Part shown: piece after piece, positions 6,757 through 7,468 of the stretch
Position numbering within the stretch: the first letter of the stretch is position 1
Layout: each line of letters starts with the position of its first letter
DNA from: Eubacteriales bacterium
GTDB lineage: Bacteria; Bacillota; Clostridia; Peptostreptococcales; Anaerovoracaceae
Reading direction: 5' to 3'
Length of the DNA: 7,468 nucleotides
NCBI GenBank assembly: GCA_028692535.1
Contig: JAQUXD010000086.1
Coordinates: 1 to 7,468 of the forward strand
Notes under the pieces: model-generated
Databases searched by the model: none
What the model saw: only the letters and a program-made list of their open reading frames with translations
What the model was told of the DNA's origin: nothing
Position numbers and translations under genes: made by a program

Positions 6757-6785
6757 ATTTTACACCATATTGACCTACTTTGCAC
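6757..6785 (-). promoter_or_regulatory. Candidate promoter of the DUF445-CBS-DUF401 operon
   Basis: On the minus strand TAAAAT (6757-6762) follows GTGCAA (6780-6785) with a 17-nt spacer, a weak sigma-A match. A second possible -10 box, TATACT, lies at 6747-6752. The location, just upstream of the operon and back to back with a plus-strand promoter, supports some promoter here, but the exact boxes are uncertain. Confidence 0.35.
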
Positions 6786-6814
6786 TTGGAAAATGCGGTT
6801 GAATATGATACAAT
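6786..6814 (+). promoter_or_regulatory. Promoter of the UPF0316 gene
   Basis: TTGGAA (6786-6791), a 17-nt spacer and TACAAT (6809-6814) preceded by an extended TGA form a good sigma-A promoter. Transcription would begin near 6821, about 32 nt before the ATG. Its -35 box abuts the candidate -35 of the divergent DUF445 promoter. Confidence 0.6.
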
Positions 6815-6852
6815 TCATGGGCATTTCATATTGGGGAAAGGGATAATTAAGA

Positions 6853-7380
6853 ATGATTGAAACAGCGGTATTGCTGACGTGTCTGAAAATATTTTCATTT
6901 CGGATCGTCGATGTCACATTAAGTACGGTCAGAATGGTCCTGACGGTTAAAGAGAAGACCATCGCATCGGCTTTGGTGGGATTTGTCGAAGTGTTTATCT
7001 GGTATTCCATTGTGCGGGAGGCCCTGAGTTCCACCGGTCCCTATCTGCCCACGGCCATTGCCTATGCGGGGGGATTTGCAACGGGAACCTTCGTCGGCGG
7101 CAAAGTAGCCAAGCGATTTATTCGAGGCCACGTAGTGGTCTCTGTCGTCACCACCGGCCAGAACAACGAGGTGGTGGCCGCACTGCGGGAGGCGGGGTAT
7201 GCCGTCACCGTTATGAACGTCAATAAATCAGAATTCTCAGATGAAAAATATATGCTTTTGTCCGATGTGGACAAATCCAAGCTCAGGGCCTTCCAACGGC
7301 TTGTGGAGGAAATGGATCCCGGAGCGTTTATTCTGGTGCAGGAAACGAAGAACGTCATTAACGGGTATACCCGCAAATGA
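6853..7380 (+). CDS. UPF0316 membrane protein (DUF5698 + DUF2179, YebE-like)
   Basis: This 175-residue protein has the two-part architecture of UPF0316. The N-terminal membrane domain (DUF5698) has three hydrophobic segments at about residues 4-24, 37-56 and 64-83, including the typical RIVDVTLSTVRMVLTVKEK (17-35) and a GFVEVFIWY stretch (43-51). The C-terminal soluble domain (DUF2179) covers about residues 90-172, with alternating strands and helices such as VVVSVVTTGQNNEVVAALRE (94-113) and the closing FILVQETKNVINGY (159-172). DUF2179 domains also occur at the end of YitT-type membrane proteins and are thought to bind a small ligand, but the role is not established. AAAGGG lies 10 nt upstream of the ATG. 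No terminator follows; a further gene begins 15 nt after the stop codon. Confidence 0.88.
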   Translation: MIETAVLLTCLKIFSFRIVDVTLSTVRMVLTVKEKTIASALVGFVEVFIWYSIVREALSSTGPYLPTAIAYAGGFATGTFVGGKVAKRFIRGHVVVSVVTTGQNNEVVAALREAGYAVTVMNVNKSEFSDEKYMLLSDVDKSKLRAFQRLVEEMDPGAFILVQETKNVINGYTRK

Positions 7381-7395
7381 TTGGGAGGGAAGCGG

Positions 7396-7468
7396 TTGGA
7401 TCGTTCCAGAGATAAATCCAAAATCGTCCGGCATGTCCTCGCGGCATGTCTGTTTATGTCGCTGTGGG
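7396..7468 (+). CDS. Start of a gene cut by the window edge (N-terminal membrane segment)
   Basis: An open frame starts with TTG at 7396 and runs off the right edge after 24 full codons. GGGAGG (7383-7388) lies 7 nt upstream, an ideal distance, and the spacing of 15 nt after the UPF0316 stop suggests one operon. The visible protein begins with a basic, charged stretch (MDRSRDKSKIVRH, taking TTG as Met) followed by hydrophobic VLAACLFMSLWG. This is the pattern of a signal peptide or N-terminal membrane anchor, so the product is probably secreted or membrane-bound. Too little is present to name a family. Confidence 0.7.
   Translation, partial: MDRSRDKSKIVRHVLAACLFMSLW

Noticed and set aside
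6651..7034. Minus-strand open frame spanning the divergent promoter region
   Set aside because: It overlaps the start of the UPF0316 gene on the other strand and both promoters, and has no recognisable domain.

Overview
This window looks like a chromosomal segment of an anaerobic, Clostridia-like Firmicute with roughly balanced base composition. The pointers are strong GGAGG-type ribosome binding sites, frequent TTG/GTG starts, a tRNA gene with an encoded CCA end, and Firmicute-typical families (DUF445, DUF401, UPF0316/YebE-like). The taxonomic placement is an inference; nothing here fixes the genus. I see no insertion sequence, phage gene, CRISPR array or other sign of recent transfer.

Layout. 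Left edge, minus strand: a small four-helix membrane protein of unknown function (95-571), followed after only 4 nt by a tRNA-Val(CAC) gene (14-90). A divergent promoter region (about 617-706) separates these from a plus-strand pair: an amidohydrolase of the ring-deaminase/chlorohydrolase type (746-2164) and a major facilitator transporter (2165-3385) that starts on the base after the amidohydrolase stop. The pair looks like an uptake-plus-hydrolysis module for a small, probably nitrogen-containing ring compound whose identity cannot be read from the sequence. A strong hairpin with U-tracts on both sides (3389-3443) ends this unit and also serves the convergent minus-strand genes.

The minus strand from 6726 down to 3473 carries DUF445 membrane protein, tandem-CBS protein, DUF401 transporter-like membrane protein, then, after a 133-nt AT-rich gap, a GNAT acetyltransferase. 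The first three are tightly packed (16 nt and 0 nt gaps) and form one operon; the CBS protein is a plausible nucleotide-responsive regulator of the adjacent membrane protein. Divergent from it, on the plus strand, is a UPF0316 (DUF5698 + DUF2179) membrane protein (6853-7380), followed by the first 24 codons of a further gene with a TTG start and an N-terminal membrane segment (7396 to the window edge).

The points most worth following up are the amidohydrolase whose HxxE catalytic glutamate appears to be glutamine, the imperfect 23-nt-spaced direct repeat built into its promoter, the protein-gene/tRNA junction of 4 nt, and the DUF445-CBS-DUF401 operon. None of these amounts to a demonstrated new system.
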